From Chrysemys picta bellii (Eukaryota > Chordata > Testudines > Emydidae), in NCBI RefSeq assembly GCF_011386835.1, contig NC_088794.1, positions 91,992,009 to 92,056,008 on the forward strand: a stretch of DNA of 64,000 nucleotides, in the 5' to 3' direction. The notes below the pieces were generated by a model. It did not search any database, was not told the DNA's origin, and saw nothing but the letters and a program-made list of their open reading frames with translations. The translations under genes were made by a program, and so were the position numbers. Below, one piece after another: positions 22,451 through 35,860 of this stretch. Position 1 is the first letter of the stretch; every line of letters starts with the position of its first letter.

Positions 22451-25400
22451 GAGACAAAGCAAGAACATTTCACAGAAGAAAGTGATATGAGTGATGGAGA
22501 TTAGTTTTCTTTCAGATGACAATGATACTTGTGAATACGACCTCTAAATGCCACTGAAGTGGCTGCATTAAAAATGCCAACTGTGGATACTGTCTTTAAG
22601 ACTCATAAAAAAAAATGGTTTGTATATATTACTTTTGCATTCTCTTAGGCTGCAAGTTAGGGATGGTATGGTGTTGGTTTATATTTGACCCCGATTAACC
22701 TGTCCAGTCTCTACCAGAGACCATTACGTATGCTTCCTTTATATCTGAATGCCATGGAGGAAAATTATTTTTCTTCTCAGTCTTAGGGTAGCAGTTATGC
22801 AGAAGCCCCTGCACCCACTGGCTGATTACGTACATGAATGTGATGAGTGACCTTCCATATTTTGATTGTTGTTGGTAGCCCTTTGCTTGTTCTGGGTGAT
22901 GATTTTTTTTTTTTTTTTTTTTAAGTTCACATAATGTGCCTTCAGTCACTTGTGTTTAAATGCATTTTCTTGAGTTCCTCAGTTTGACAGAATTTTTTGA
23001 AGTCATTCTCTCATTTGGCTACTGTCTAGATTTTTTTTTTTTTAATGACGAGTGTTCTGTGGATGCCCTATCTACAAAATTCCCTCTTTTGGACTATAAT
23101 TTGATTTATTTTCAGATTTCTTTTTATAAAGTACTTCCCCAATACTAAGGACAATTAAACTTCAAAAAGCTCAATCTTAATTCTTTTAACTCAAATTTTA
23201 GCTGCTTGTTCTATGTCTTTCTTCTGTTTTACCAAAAAGACTCAGGCTCGAATTCCTTTTTGTCAATATTGGACAAAGTTCACTTTTGGTCACTGTCTGG
23301 AGTTCTCTTACTCCACCTTGATTCTCTGTGGAGCATCATGTTGGGATAACTTGTTTATTGCTTTGAGTGCCGTTGAAAGAAAATCTGATCTGAGTATTTT
23401 TAGCACAATCTTTTTATTATAAGGATTAAATGTATTTTTCACTTATGCAACAGTTTTATATTTCTTTTATAGAGTTTTATGCTCAGCGGCTTTTTAATAT
23501 TTGTGTCCATTCTTAACTCCTCAATTTTGTAATGGCTCTCTAATATGGTGAATTTGCAGCTCATTTAACTGGCGAATGCGTTTAATAATTCTCTCCTGTA
23601 ATAGATCTAGGACTGAGTCTCCCATTTCCTCTCATTCACTTTCTTTTCCCTCATTTTAGGCTTTGTTTTTCTGTCCCTAGAGATGTTTCAGTTGCATCGC
23701 TATAATCAGTCTTCTTCCTTGGGTTTAAAAAAAAAAATTGTGTAAGGAAATCATGAAGAAGCCACATTTTTGGTGTTTGAGTAGGCATCCAAAAATACAG
23801 GCAGCATGATGCAAGCTTGTAGAAATCAGTTATAATCAGCTTTTTCATTTTTTTAATAAAAAGGTCAACATCAGTGCAATCCAAGAAAAGATGAAAAATT
23901 CCTATTGTAAGACTTGCTCATAAAAATTAGTCTGCACTTTTAGCAAATAAAGACCATTCTGCAACAAATAGTCAGTGTCCATTGTTTTGGGAGGGAGGGC
24001 AATGATGGTAGATTTGCTCCTGAAAATATAATAAATACACACACAAAAATTATAAAGTAATTGGGCTTTCTACTCATACAGCGTATGACCCACAAAATCA
24101 AGGAAATGAAAAGGTAAGTCACCTAATGGTAAATAATCTTCTATCTACAAGCTCACACCTTACCATTACCACAATTTCTGTATACCGGAGGGGAGCCCAG
24201 GCAGTGCAATTTAACACTCCCCCCCCCCCCCCCCTCCCCTTTCATCCTTCTGCACACACCACTGTACCAGATTATTTCCCCCCAACACTAGTAGTTGATT
24301 TTGTAGGGAAAGGATAATTTGGTGATGGGTGGTAGAAGGGTGGCAGAGTGGCACCCTAGAGTGGCAGAATTAAAGTTTAGTAGTTGTGGTAGTAGTAATA
24401 GTAATTTGTGTGCTTGTAGGTGGAAGAGTTATTTACAATTATGTGTGCTAACTTTTTGTTTCCTTTGTGGATTTGTGTTGAGCATGTAGAGCAACCTTAA
24501 CTACTTCACAGGTAATTTTTTTTTTTGCATATTAATTTCCTAGGTTTTTTTAAATACTTGATGCGGGGATTGGAGAAGGGGGGATTGTTGGAGGTAAAAA
24601 TGCAGATGCTGATGGAGAATTTTATCTGTCAGCAGCTGTGCATTAATCATTCTTTGTTATAGGATAAAATCTGACCAGAAAATAGTGATCCCAAAAGAGA
24701 AGGATTCAGGTGAGGCTTGTCACGCCCCCTCCTCCCCCACCAGTCAGTTTTACATGCACCTGACCACTGTCAACTAATTGGGTATATATGTGTGGCACAT
24801 AAACGTTTTGGTTAGAATATGAACGGCAGTAAAAACTAATATAAATCTAACTTTTTTTTTTTTTTTATAAAACAACTACCCAATGCATCAGAACTAATCA
24901 GGATCCATTTCTTTACCAATTTGAGTAGGTAAAAAATGTTAAAGACCGAGAGAGTGGTCAACATTCCTAACTGGATTTGCTAACAAGTGCCTCCATCGTG
25001 TTCTAAATTCTTATTGCAGATGGTAGGGGCCAATGAGGAAAGAGACAAATGATATTTTCTGGCCAATTGACTTCAACTTTATTGAATCTGGATATCTCCT
25101 AAAAGTAGCACAGTAGGGGAATGGTAAAATGGAAGAGCATGGGAGCATCTACATGCCCTGATACCTAGACCAAGTCTTCTGCCACCTGGTGATCATGGAA
25201 GCAATTTCCAGTGGCTTAAGATATCCTGCTACTATTTGTTTCCTGTGGTAAGGACTAATGGATCTCTGATCAGGGCTTGGGAAGAAGCATGCAAAACCTA
25301 CTTACGGTCGTGAAATGTTCAGGGTCTCAGAGTGAGTTGCCGTTGCTAAACCTCTTGCACACCAGGTCCATGGCTACTCCTTGCTGTAGTGACCAACCTC

Positions 25401-25498
25401 TTTTCTGGAGCAACTACCAAAACCTTTTCTCATTGGCAACAGGAAAAGAAAAATTAGCAGTGTTGTTAGCAACGCTGATTACAATCCTATCCCTAAGA
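22451..25498. other. Intron 1 DNA, nothing recognised
   Basis: Low-complexity tracts are present: poly-T at 22,903-22,921, poly-C at 24,216-24,234 and poly-T at 24,850-24,867. The frames at 22,695-22,949 (-), 23,213-23,422 (+), 23,651-23,884 (-) and 25,277-25,609 (+) show no family features. Confidence 0.45.
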
Positions 25499-25499
25499 G

Positions 25500-25714
25500 T
25501 AGTGGTTCTCAAACTTTTGTACAGTGACCCCTTTCACATAGGAAGCCTGAGTGCGACCCCCCCCCCCCATAAATTAAAAACAATTTTTACATATTTAACA
25601 CCATTATAAATGCTGTGGGCAAAGTGGGGTTTGGGGTGGAGGCTGACATTGCAAACCCCCATGTAATAACCTTGCGATCCCCCAGGAGTCCTGACCCCAG
25701 TATGAGAACCCCTG
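25500..25714 (+). mobile_element. hAT-type MITE (GTGGTTCTCAAAC family)
   Basis: Ends GTGGTTCTCAAACTTTTGTA and, at the right, TATGAGAACCCCTG, form diverged inverted repeats. The interior carries TTAACACCATTATAAATGCT and a GC-rich segment, the same order as the copy at 59,689-59,886 on the other strand. No clear target duplication; a CR1 3' end fragment abuts it on the right. Confidence 0.75.
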
Positions 25715-25717
25715 CTT

Positions 25718-25800
25718 AATCATAGAATATTAATGTTAGAAGAGACCTCAGGAAGTCATCTAGTCCAATCCCCTGCTTAAGGGATGTCGTGGACATCCTC
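25718..25800 (-). mobile_element. CR1 3' end fragment
   Basis: Reads AATCATAGAATATTAATGTT then GACCTCAGGAAGTCATCTAG and CCAATCCCCTGCTTAA. That is the complement of the CR1 3' terminus. Only about 80 bp is present. Confidence 0.75.
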
Positions 25801-26966
25801 TTATGAGGTCAGCCTCCAGTAACTGACCTTTAGAAAACTTCACTTATGTACTGCTACAATTTGAAATCAGACTCTCTCCTTGAGTGGGTGCAGGCCCTGT
25901 TTTTTCTAGCACTAACTGAGACTCCTGGAATGGGGGTGTGTGTGCTCAAACACATCAGAAATAATATCCCCTTATTAAAGATGTGCCAGACCAGTTGTTA
26001 CAGCCCAGTACATTACAAACATTGTACCATTCAAGCATGGTCCTGAGCCCCTTAAGTCTTCAGTGGATACTTAAACCATTAATACCATAACCTGCCGGGG
26101 AGCATGAGCTCAAGCCTACAGTTCCTATCCAAAACATGTGCTAATGGATTGATGAATTATTACTGTGTGGGGTCATGGCACAAACCCGCACTAGTTTAAT
26201 TACTTTCTTTAAGTATTTATACAAATTCACACGAGTAATACATAACCCAAGGTTACATTTTGTTTAAAAATGATGTGTTGCAAAATACACAGAACAAGTT
26301 CTCCAGTTATGGAAGAAAGAAAGGGCCTATGTCAATAAAGTGGGGAGGTTGATATTGTAGGGAGTGAATACTGTTTCAGTCCTTAGTTTCATCTGTGTCA
26401 AAGTCCTTGCCTGAAGCACTATCTTTGAAAGTATTAAGTATGAGGGTCACTGATGTCAAATCCCAGAATAATTCTCATTTCCCATCAAAAGTGGCCTTGA
26501 ATTATGATGGAGAGAAAAGTGTTCTGATCTTTTCTTCACATTTTTTATTTCAGAATAGTGAAGTCCCTTCTCTTAGCCTTTGTCGCTGGCCTGAGATCTC
26601 AAAAATAGTATTTTGGCCCCTTTCAATTCTGTTTCCTTTATACTATGTGCAGCGAGCAGAATTGTGTCGGTTATCCTAATCATATAGTATGACGACAACG
26701 ATGATTCGTCCATGCAAATTTTTATGGCTCTTTCCTTATGGGAATGTGATACCTATTTTATAGGTAGCTAGGATCTTTTTTCACATCTAGGTTCAGAACT
26801 TTGATACAAGAAAGTAGGTCTGAATAGACTTTCCCTCAAGGGAAACTTGCACTCCTACATTTCTGGCTCTTCCTTGTCTCTCTCTTCCCCCCTCTCCCCA
26901 ATATTCCAGTTGACAATCTGGAGCCATAGTGTCCTGCATTAGTGTTGGAATCTGCCCTTGGTTTCA
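25801..26966. other. Intron 1 DNA, nothing recognised
   Basis: No exon or named repeat seen. The frame at 26,395-26,679 has no recognisable domain. Confidence 0.5.
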
Positions 26967-26974
26967 GTTAATTT

Positions 26975-27099
26975 TAGGGTGACCAGAAGTCCTGATTTTA
27001 TAGGGACAGTCCCGATTTTTGGGTCTTTTTCTTATATAGGCTCCTATTACACCCTCCCCCTCCGTCCCGATTTTTCACACTTGCTGTCTAGTCACCCTA
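26975..27099. mobile_element. Small hAT-type MITE with GTTAATTT target duplication
   Basis: A 125-bp element with ends TAGGGTGACCAGA and its near-complement TCTAGTCACCCTA. It is flanked by an exact 8-bp duplication GTTAATTT (26,967-26,974 and 27,100-27,107). The interior contains two copies of CCCGATTTTT. No coding capacity. Confidence 0.9.
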
Positions 27100-27107
27100 G
27101 TTAATTT

Positions 27108-29120
27108 TATTATGCTGTCCAAGTTCTGCACCCTTTAATTTTTTTTTTAAATCCTGGCTTCTCATTTAGCAGATATTCTCCAAATTTTGTATTTCAAAGA
27201 GAAGATCTTGTGTTGCATTATTCTGCTCCAGTGTTCTTTGCCAGAAAAATGCTATAGTTTAATGTTGCTGAGTGAATCTGACTTTGTGGCGCTTCCTCTC
27301 AGCCCCAAGTTCAGGTACTACCTCCAGTATCTTTTTTTTTTTTTTTTTTTTTAATGCAGATTCTATTGCTAACAATATTAATTCTCCCTTGGTTTTGGGG
27401 ATACTACCATCTGATTTTTAAAAGTGGTCTGTTGACACCTCACTTACTTCAGACTTGCAGACCTAATGCTACCTTTCAGTGGAAAAATTTAATTTAAAAT
27501 ACTGGAGTAATTTTTCTTTTAGTTTGGAAGGTAAAGATTAATGACCTCAGTAAGAATTCCAAGGAGCATATATCAACCTGTGCAAGGACTCAGAATCCCC
27601 TGGGAAATTGGGGGCTGTCCTCATGGAGCTCAGGATGTGTGTACATACCAAAAGCATTGGGGTTTTTTTCCCCCTCCAACACGTCCACAAATGTACTCAA
27701 GTGCATGGATTATCAAGTTGCTTAAACAACTTTACAATCCATGCTCCTGAGTGTGTGTGTGTGTGGACATTTTTTAGTTACTTCGTACTTTTTTGTTAGA
27801 ATGTATTTAAGGAATTGTTTAAAAAGTAGAGTTACAATACTAAAAAACAAAAAACTTTCCCCTGCATCATCTGCCATGTATGCCATGTCTTTGGGCTAAT
27901 GTATATAGATAAGAAAGTGAAACTGACCAGTCTGGTTTCACTTCTGATTATAAGGAAATGCAAGAAGTAAACTCCATAAATACTGAAAAATGAAAACTAT
28001 AGTATATTAAACTACTTCAATTTTTTATAATTTCATGAGTTATTAGTAGCACATGTATTAATTTGTATTTAAAAATGACTGTGTTCCTGTAAATGTTAGT
28101 TTGTATACTTCTCCTGATGAAATGTACATTTCTGAACTTTTGAAAACCCTTTTGCTATAATATAGTAAATTGAAGTATTTTGCATTTGACCATTTTCTGT
28201 AACAGTATGGAATAATTTATCATTAATATGTTACATCACACTACCCTCTACAAGGTTGAAAAACTGGTAATGTTACAGGGCGATATCAGATATTTACTTA
28301 TGGATATAAAAACAGTAAGATGTTTTGGTGACCTAATGAGTCAGTGCTTATGATGTCACCAAAACCTAAGACCTGTTTAGTATCTTGTGAACAGTTTACC
28401 TCCTGCTATTTTTAAAATTATGTTATGGAGCTCATGACTACTTGACTATTCAAGCCATGTTTCCTTCCACTTCCCTTTATGTAAGGTGATGTTTTTAATA
28501 CTAAAGAGATACATTAGTAGTAACAAATATTTGAGTAGGATTGCAACTCTTAATTGTTTTTCTATCCAGCTGCTGCCCATTTTTCTGTGGCTATTTCCAG
28601 CTCCTCTCTCAGAAGCTATTTTCTCCACTGCCCATTCTCTGCAGCTCTCCACATTTGGTACTCTTGTTCTTGTTTCAATTTCCTCAGCCCCAATTCAGCC
28701 AACTCCAACTGAACAGCTGCTTTATTGAGGATTATGCCAGGCTAATCCCCACTGTTCCTAGGGGAATTGTACCGCTGCATTCCCCACACCCTTATTTCTT
28801 TCTGAGGGGTATGACTGCTCTATATGTTACTTACCTTGTGCTATGAGCATAATTCTCATCTCCTGTATGTTTCTTTTCTGCTGCAATTAATCCGTGTTCT
28901 GTGCACAGATGCTCAAACTGAGCTTTGGTCAGTTTGGCATATGTTTCTTGTTTGCTTATTTTGTGCTGCTTTTTGTTCTATTGCCCTCTCTTGAAATAAA
29001 CAAGCAGAAAACAACAAAACAACCTTTTTCTTTCCTGTCCAACCTTATTACTTATGAATATTTAGGAGGTGTATATCAGTATACTTTGTAAGTGCCTTGA
29101 GTGTGAACTTTGGTTAGCTC
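27108..29120. other. Intron 1 DNA, nothing recognised
   Basis: AT-rich sequence with a poly-T tract at 27,332-27,353 and a short (GT)n near 27,751. The frames at 28,486-28,846 have no recognisable family. Confidence 0.45.
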
Positions 29121-29860
29121 ATAAATTGGGTGCAGATCCTGTTGACAATGCTACTGTGACACATTTCAGGGTTAGCTGAAATGTCCCTAATGAATCGCTA
29201 ACATCTGCTCACAGTGGCAGGGAGGCCTGTCTGTGCCCACCAGGTGAAACTCTCTCTAGCTACTGGCAATGCAAGCACTCTGCTCCAGGCTCCATGAGCC
29301 CTGCTAGCAGCCCTCTCTTTGCAGGCTAGCAATTTACACATTCCACTCTGTTACACTGGAGTCCCCCATTCCCTATCATCTTGACACCCCAGTGGACTCC
29401 TGGTGTCTGCAGCCTCTGGAAACAGTGCACCCTAGTTTACTGGTTTCACTCTCAGCACGAGGTGCTTTGACAGGTAAAACCAAATGGAAGTTTATTTAAC
29501 AGAGCTTGGGATAAAGATTCAAATAAAGCAAGGATAAGAGTTTGAAAACAAAAGGTTACAGGTAAAAGGAAAAACATAAAACACATTTTATAGCTTATAT
29601 TTATTAACAAGTTATTCTCCTGTCTTATAAAATACTTCTCACTCAATGGTTAGTTCTTTCAGCTGCCCCCAGGACTGCCGTGATCTTGTGCTGCAGTTGG
29701 GGGGGGGGGGCAATGCCTTCCATGCCCCCAACTCTGCCCATGCACTCAGGGCTTCTGCCCCACGGGGAGCATCAGGGCTCGGGGGGCCAGGATTCAGCCT
29801 CACGCCTCCTGGCTTCAGCCCCACGTGGACCCCTGGTTGAGAACTGCTGATGTAATATAC
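29121..29860. repeat. Unclassified interspersed sequence with a hAT-like right end
   Basis: The part from 29,190 to 29,460 is GC-richer and resembles LTR-type sequence, but ends are not defined. The part at 29,660-29,850 is GC-rich, has a poly-G run at 29,699-29,710 and ends CCCCTGGTTGAGAACTGCTG, like a hAT-type terminus. No target duplication was found. Confidence 0.3.
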
Positions 29861-32162
29861 CTGCCAGGGCAAAACTGGGCATATCTATGTCACAAATACA
29901 TTAGTAGGCGCCTTTCTATTTTTAATTTACTTCTGTGTTGTGTACAGTTCAGGAACTGAAGCTGTGTGGAAAATTATACTAGCTTTCATATGGATTATTT
30001 ATATAGAAGCCTGAGATACTGTATACTGTCTGGAAATTTCAAAAATGCAATGATTGTTAAGCCTTTCATTTTCTAAGTATTGCTCAGATATGTGTTATAC
30101 AGATTTACAGACATCTAAAGTTTGAAATAGGCCACTTTGCAAAATTGCTTGTATGCATTTTCATGTTCTTTAATAAAAGAATGTACTCCTGGGTTTAATT
30201 GTACAAGTCATTGCAACCTTAGTTGTGGAGCTGCTAGGATGACTTCATAACATATTATGCCAAACTTGCAAAATTGTCACATATATAAGTTCAGGTGAAA
30301 ATCTACTAGGCTGTCTGAATCATGCCAATGACAATGCAGTCTGGCCCATCTATCCTAGTTTGTGCACATCTATGGGAAAGAAGGGTGAAGACTGTCTGTA
30401 TGTTTGTGGGATATTGTGCTGTGAGGAAAAAAGGTGTGGGAAAGGGGATCCACTCTTGCTAGCTTCTCTCTGTCCTCTGCATCGCACAGTCCCTTGCATT
30501 CTCCCCTTTTGTTTTACACAGGATGGAACAGTGCTCTATAAGGCATCCACGACACAGCTATAGAACACTATGAATTCTGAACTGGTTCCAAAATATGCTA
30601 CAGGTTGTGGTTTTGTGTTACGAGACTGAAAACCTTAGTCTCCTATTGTCTGCCCCAGAATTTACTGGTCCCAAGTGAGCAGGTGAGTAGAAATTTGTAA
30701 GGCGGAGTATAGATTCAGTTAGTAATCTTTGCTCTGCCCCACCCGCCTCAAAACCACCGCAGAACGGCTACCATGTTTCCATACCAGCTTTTCAGAGGTG
30801 GGTGAAGCGACTTCTGTAAAACACATTGGGTCTTTTGGTATGGGAGATACTATATAATATTTTATATAAAAAGTGGCTTGATTGTCAGGAAATTTGGAAC
30901 ACATACTAAGTTCTCATTTATATAATGGATTACTTTATAGAGAGTAGAGGTAGGGTTGGTGTCTGTCTGTGCACAGTTTAATCAAATCTTTTTTGTTGCT
31001 TTACCAGCATTGCTAAAGCTGTTCTTTGTTTTCTAAATTATTGTAACATTTTTTTTTTTATGCTCTGAAATGAATCTAAATTTATTTCCAAGTTGAATCT
31101 TTCCTTGCTGGAGATATCTGATGTTGGAATAGATCTGTGATAGTTGTCAATCTTATTCCAATAGGAGTCCGCTGTTGCTACTGTCCCTTCACAGATTCTT
31201 GTTGGTGCACTTACTAGCAAGTTTGAAATGGAAGATAGTATGTGGTATTAGGTAATTTCATAATACAGCTTCAGTGTAAGTTAGTACTGCTTCCTTGCAG
31301 TTCTAATTTACACTGCCTCCACTAGCTTTCTGCCATTGCTGAGGAGTTCTATAATGGCTATCTCTAGCTGGTTGAAAGCCACTTTGTGCCATTTCTGGCT
31401 TGAATGTCTGAACCCACAATACGTGGAAATCCTATTTGTTAGCATTGCTCCTAACTCTCAGGAGGTAAACAATAGACATGTCCTGCCTTGAATCAGGTAG
31501 GATTTTCTTGACAGGGTCATGTAATAATTTACAAATATTTCTGATTTCTCACAGCAGTAAAAATTTACTAGCCTGACTTGATCCTCCCTGAATATTTGTT
31601 ATTTGCTAAGTTGTCTAAAGAAAAATTGTTGTTTTGCCTAATATCCTGTTAATGCAGGCATTTTGTTTGTTCGTTTTTTAAAAGCCCTGGGGGAGGAGGG
31701 GAGTTTCACCAGATATCTCTGAAAAATTATGACATCATAATCTCAATCAAGGTACTGGTAACTTGGCTACAGCATGTTTCTATTCTTACCCCCTTTACCC
31801 CCCCCCCCCAAAATCCCATCTGCCACAAGGAGAGCATTTTTATTTTCTGTAGGGCAGATGATATGGAGAGTGTCCTTTGCCATCTCCTTAAAAGGAGTTG
31901 AGCATATATTAAGATGGCAGTATGCTTATAAAACCTTTAATATATCTGCGTACTTCAATACTGACGTCTGGATTAATGACGTCTTTCTCACACTTACACT
32001 GGAGATTACATTTCAAGCTATGTTTCTAACAGTTCTTGAGAAAAGAGAACTATTTGAGTATTTTGAGACTTTTGGCTGCAGGGATCACACATGGCTGAGT
32101 TACCTCAAATATGTGCTGAATTCTAGTTTTTATTACATTTTTGGACATCTACAGTAACAGTC
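29861..32162. other. Intron 1 DNA, nothing recognised
   Basis: AT-rich unique-looking sequence with a poly-C run at 31,799-31,809. The 127-codon frame at 31,774-32,157 (+) is the longest here. It is hydrophobic and aromatic-rich with no motif I know and no splice context, so it is not called. Confidence 0.45.
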
Positions 32163-32526
32163 ACTGGGTATGTCTACACTGGCAAAGTTACATCGCCGGC
32201 AGTTACAGTGCTGCTCAGAGAGCGCTGAAAGGAAACTGCTGTTGTGTGTTCACACTGTCAGCTGCCTGTGCAATAGCATGTTCACACTTACAGCGGTATT
32301 TGGAGCGGTGCACTCTGGGCAGCTATCCAATAGATCATCTCTTCCTCTTCTGGCACTAAGAGTTGTGGGAAGGCGGAGGGGGTTGCGGGGCATCCTGGGT
32401 CCTGTCCCAATGCCCCATGATGCATTGCTTCGCATCTCAGCAATCCCTGTGCTTCCATCTGCATTTGGCGCCATCTTTCAACGGTTTGTGTACTGCGTGC
32501 TCTGTCTGCCTCTTCGATCTGCAGGA

Positions 32527-33752
32527 ATGGATCCTGCACTGTTGACCAATATGCTGCTTGTTCTGACCAACACGTCACGAGTGGCAGTGGAGTTATTCCT
32601 TAAACTACAGAGGCAAGAGGAATTCGACATTGATCTTGCCATGCGTAGCGGCTCTGACATAAGATTGCAGTCACGGAGGTGCTGACTACAGTGGAACACC
32701 ACTTTTGGGCTCAGGAAACAAGCACTGAGTGGTGGGATCACATAGTCATGCACATCTGGGATGATGAGCAGTGGCTGCAGAACTTTCAGATGAAGAAAGC
32801 CACATTCATGGGACTGTGTGATGAGCTCGCCCCAGCCCTGCGGCACAAGGACATGAGAATGAGAGCTGCCCTGTCATTGGAGAAGCGCTTGGTGATTGCA
32901 CTGTGGAAGCTGGCTACTCCAGACTGCTACTGATCGGTCTGGAATGGGGAAGTCGCTGACCAGTTTAGAGTGGGGAAGTCGTTGGACTCATGTTGATGGA
33001 AGTGTGCAGGGCCATTAATTGCATCCTGCTCCGAAAGACCGTAACTCTGGGCAACGTGCATGACATTGTGGATGGCTTTGCACAAATGGGCTTCCCTAAC
33101 TGTGGAGGGGCGATAAATGGTACGCATATTCCAATTCTGGCACCAGACCATCTAGCCACCGAGTACATTAATCGGAAGGGGTATTTCTCTATGGTTCTCC
33201 AGGTGCTTGTGGATCACATGGGCCTTTCACAGACATTAACGCAGGCTGGTCCAGAAAGATGCATGACGCACGCATCTTTCGGAACACTGGCCTGTTCTGG
33301 AAACTGCAAGCAGGGACTTTCTTCCTGGACCAGAAGATCACCGTAGGGGAAGTCAAAATGCCCATTGTGATCCTGCCTACCCCTTAATACTGTAGCTTAT
33401 GAAGCCATACGTGGGGCACCTTGACAGCAGCAAGGAGTGGTTCAATAACAGGCTGAGCAAGTGCAGAATGACTGTTGAGTGTGCTTTTGCCTGTTTAAAG
33501 GCCCACTGGCACTGCCTATATGGGAGGCTGGACCTGGCCGATGATAATATTCCTATGCTTCTAGCATGCTGTATGCGCCATAATATTTGTGAAGGGATGT
33601 GTGAAAGCTTCACTCAGGGCTGGACCGCTGAGGTTCAGCGCCTGGAGGCTGAATTTGAACAGCCAGAGACCAGGGCTATTAGAGGGGCGCAGTGTGGGGC
33701 CATAAGGATCAGGGATGCCTTGAGGCAGCAATTTGAAGCTGAAATCCACTAA
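32527..33752 (+). pseudogene. Harbinger (HARBI1-like) transposase, decayed
   Basis: Several frames together follow a HARBI1-like transposase: MDPALLTNMLLVL at 32,527; HFWAQ...WWDHIV and FMGLCDELAPALR at 32,679-32,930; then ILLRKTVTLGNVHDIVDGFA, MGFPNCGGAINGTH and INRKGYFSMVLQVLVDH at 32,990-33,230; and NNRLSKCRMTVECAF with RLDLADDNIPM at 33,399-33,752. The nuclease cuts the element ends for transposition. The first catalytic Asp of the AIDGTH motif is Asn here. The region of the third acidic motif (about 33,360-33,400) has stops and a deletion. At least three frameshifts and a stop near 32,931 break the gene. It cannot make active enzyme. Confidence 0.88.
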
Positions 33753-34016
33753 TATTTGTAGTGTCCAGTGCGCTGTAAAGCTAGGAGGTGATTGTGATTA
33801 GTGCAGATGATGCACTGTGAAGGTTTAAGAAAATTGCCTGTTGCTTTGCAGAGCTCTGTTTGCTTTCAATTAATGGGATAAAGGTTGATTTCAAACCAGA
33901 ACAATTCTTTTATTAAAAAACAACAACTGAAGGAGAGAGACAAACAAAAAACCACATCAGCCCTGTTGGGATGGGGGAAAGGAAGGATCCCAGGAGAAGG
34001 TGGGGTCCCGGGACAG

Positions 34017-35860
34017 TTAAAGATTTGTGTATGTCCAGGTATCATATGCAACATTGTCCTTTGGAGTACAGTGCAGCGGGTACTGCACTTCAGCAGGGCT
34101 AAACTGCAGAGGGACGGGTGTTGAGTGCAGTGGGTACTGGGAGTCTGCAGGGCTGGACTGTGAAGGGGGAGGAGTAGAATGCAGCGGGTACAGACTGGAG
34201 CCAGGAGGTTGATAAGAATGTGTTGGCAGTGTCTGGGGGGCGCATGGGAAAGAGTTTTGCGACAGTGGCTGCAGGGGAGGGTGGGCGTGGAGCTGTTTGG
34301 TTTGTAGTGCTAGTAGCGCCTGGAGCGTGTCCGCTTGACGCTCCATAACTTTTAAGAGCTGCTCCGTGGGTTCATTCTGGCGCGCCGCGTTCTCCTTTCG
34401 GTCCCTCTTCTCGCTGTCCCGCCACTCCTTCAATTCTTGTTTTTCATCCGTGAAGTGTATCATGACATCATGCAGAAAGTCCTCTTTAGTTCTTCGTGTC
34501 CGCTTTCTAATTCTGCGCAGCCATTCAGCCGCCGATAACAAAGAGGGAGGCTGGGTTCCCAAGGTCATATCTGTGAAGCCAAAATGCAACATTTTATAGA
34601 AGCAGTATTGTTGCAACACACAGGCCACTGATTGAGTGATTTAAAACACAGCCACTATTCACATACCTGTCACTAACTGGCTGACCCCAGGCAAGCGCAC
34701 ATGAGCCACAGGACCCCCAAAATGGTGATTAACTACAGAGGCAGGGGAAATCAGTGTTCTAGGACTGTACTGTACACTGGGCATATGGCTAATGGGGAGA
34801 GCCAGCACTGTAGGGGGGGCCTGATGATCATTACTGTCTCCACATTTTCCACAGGCTTTGTTAATTATGGAAAATATCTCGCTGCTGAGGGTGAGCAGGA
34901 AATCAAGGGAGGGTCTTCTCCAAGACTGCGGTTTCTGCCCTGGCCCTTATGCGGCTTGCCTGTGTGCAGCAATGGTCTGTCCCCCGTCCCTCCCCCAGTG
35001 ACGGTAGAGTGGTGCAGGAAAGTTACTCTTAATGGGGCAAGAAACAAAGCAGCTCTGTCAAAGAACCCGTGGCAGCAGATTTCCCAGTATCTCCATGGGA
35101 GTTTTGTGGAGATCTCTGAGGAGAGGGAAGTGAAGTGAGGGAGTCAATCAACACCCTGTTCCGCCGCTCAGACATGGCATGTGGTGGTATGGGCATCATA
35201 CAGACACAATCCTGCTTTCTGCAACCCTCCTGCCCCCAACAACTTGCTTCAGTGATTTCCAAAATCAAAGCCACTTACCAGAGGCCTCCACTCCTGTTTG
35301 TGCTTCGCCAAGCTCTGACTGCTGTGACTGGCTAGCCTCCTCTGGGGTAGAAAAGAGCTCCTGGCTGCATGCATCTCTGACCTCTGAGTCGTCTTCTGCC
35401 TCTGGGTCTCCCTCCCCCTCTACATCCTCCTCTAAGATTTCCTCCTCCTGGCTTGGTCCACACTGAACTGAGACGTGAGCCACCAAAGTATCCACAGTGG
35501 CCTTCACAGTGGAGGTGGGGTCACCACCGAGTATTGCATCCAGCTCTTTGTAGAACCGGAAGCTCATGGGCGCAGCACTGGAGTGGTGGTTTGCCTCCCG
35601 CACCTCGTGGTAGGCGTTCCGCAGCTCCTTCACTTTGACCCTGCACTACAATGTGTCCTCATGGCCCCTTTCTGTCATGCATTGTGAAATCTGTCCATAG
35701 GTATCATCATTCCTGTGGCTGGAGTGCAGCTGGGACTGGATAGATAGCCTTCTCTCCCCAAATGCTGACTAGGTCCAACAGCTTGGCATTGCTCCAAGCG
35801 GGGGATCACCTGGTCCGAGGAGAAGGCATAGTCACCTGGAAAGATGTGCTGAGACCATTG
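34017..35860 (-). pseudogene. Harbinger Myb/SANT-like DNA-binding protein, decayed, two exons
   Basis: This is the second Harbinger protein, which normally binds the element ends and brings the transposase to them. Reading leftward: a damaged N-terminal helix block at about 35,640-35,860 with stops, then ELRNAYHEVREANHHS and FRFYKELDAILGG and an acidic stretch at 35,265-35,633, then a gap like an intron, then RRIRKRTRRTKEDFL, a charged coiled segment (EKQELKEWRDSEKRDRKENA) and a proline-rich tail ending at 34,017. The tail has three repeats of a YPLHSTP/YPLHCTP unit. The damaged helix block indicates loss of DNA binding. Confidence 0.82.

Noticed and set aside
24216..24234. Long C, G, A and T homopolymers (also at 15,765, 22,903, 29,699, 31,799 and 52,238) as possible regulatory signals
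   Set aside because: They are scattered, mostly at repeat edges, and their lengths are prone to sequencing error. No motif accompanies them.
31774..32157. A 127-codon frame on the plus strand
   Set aside because: No recognisable motif, AT-rich codon use, no flanking splice signals of note, and it ends next to the Harbinger element. A chance ORF is more likely.
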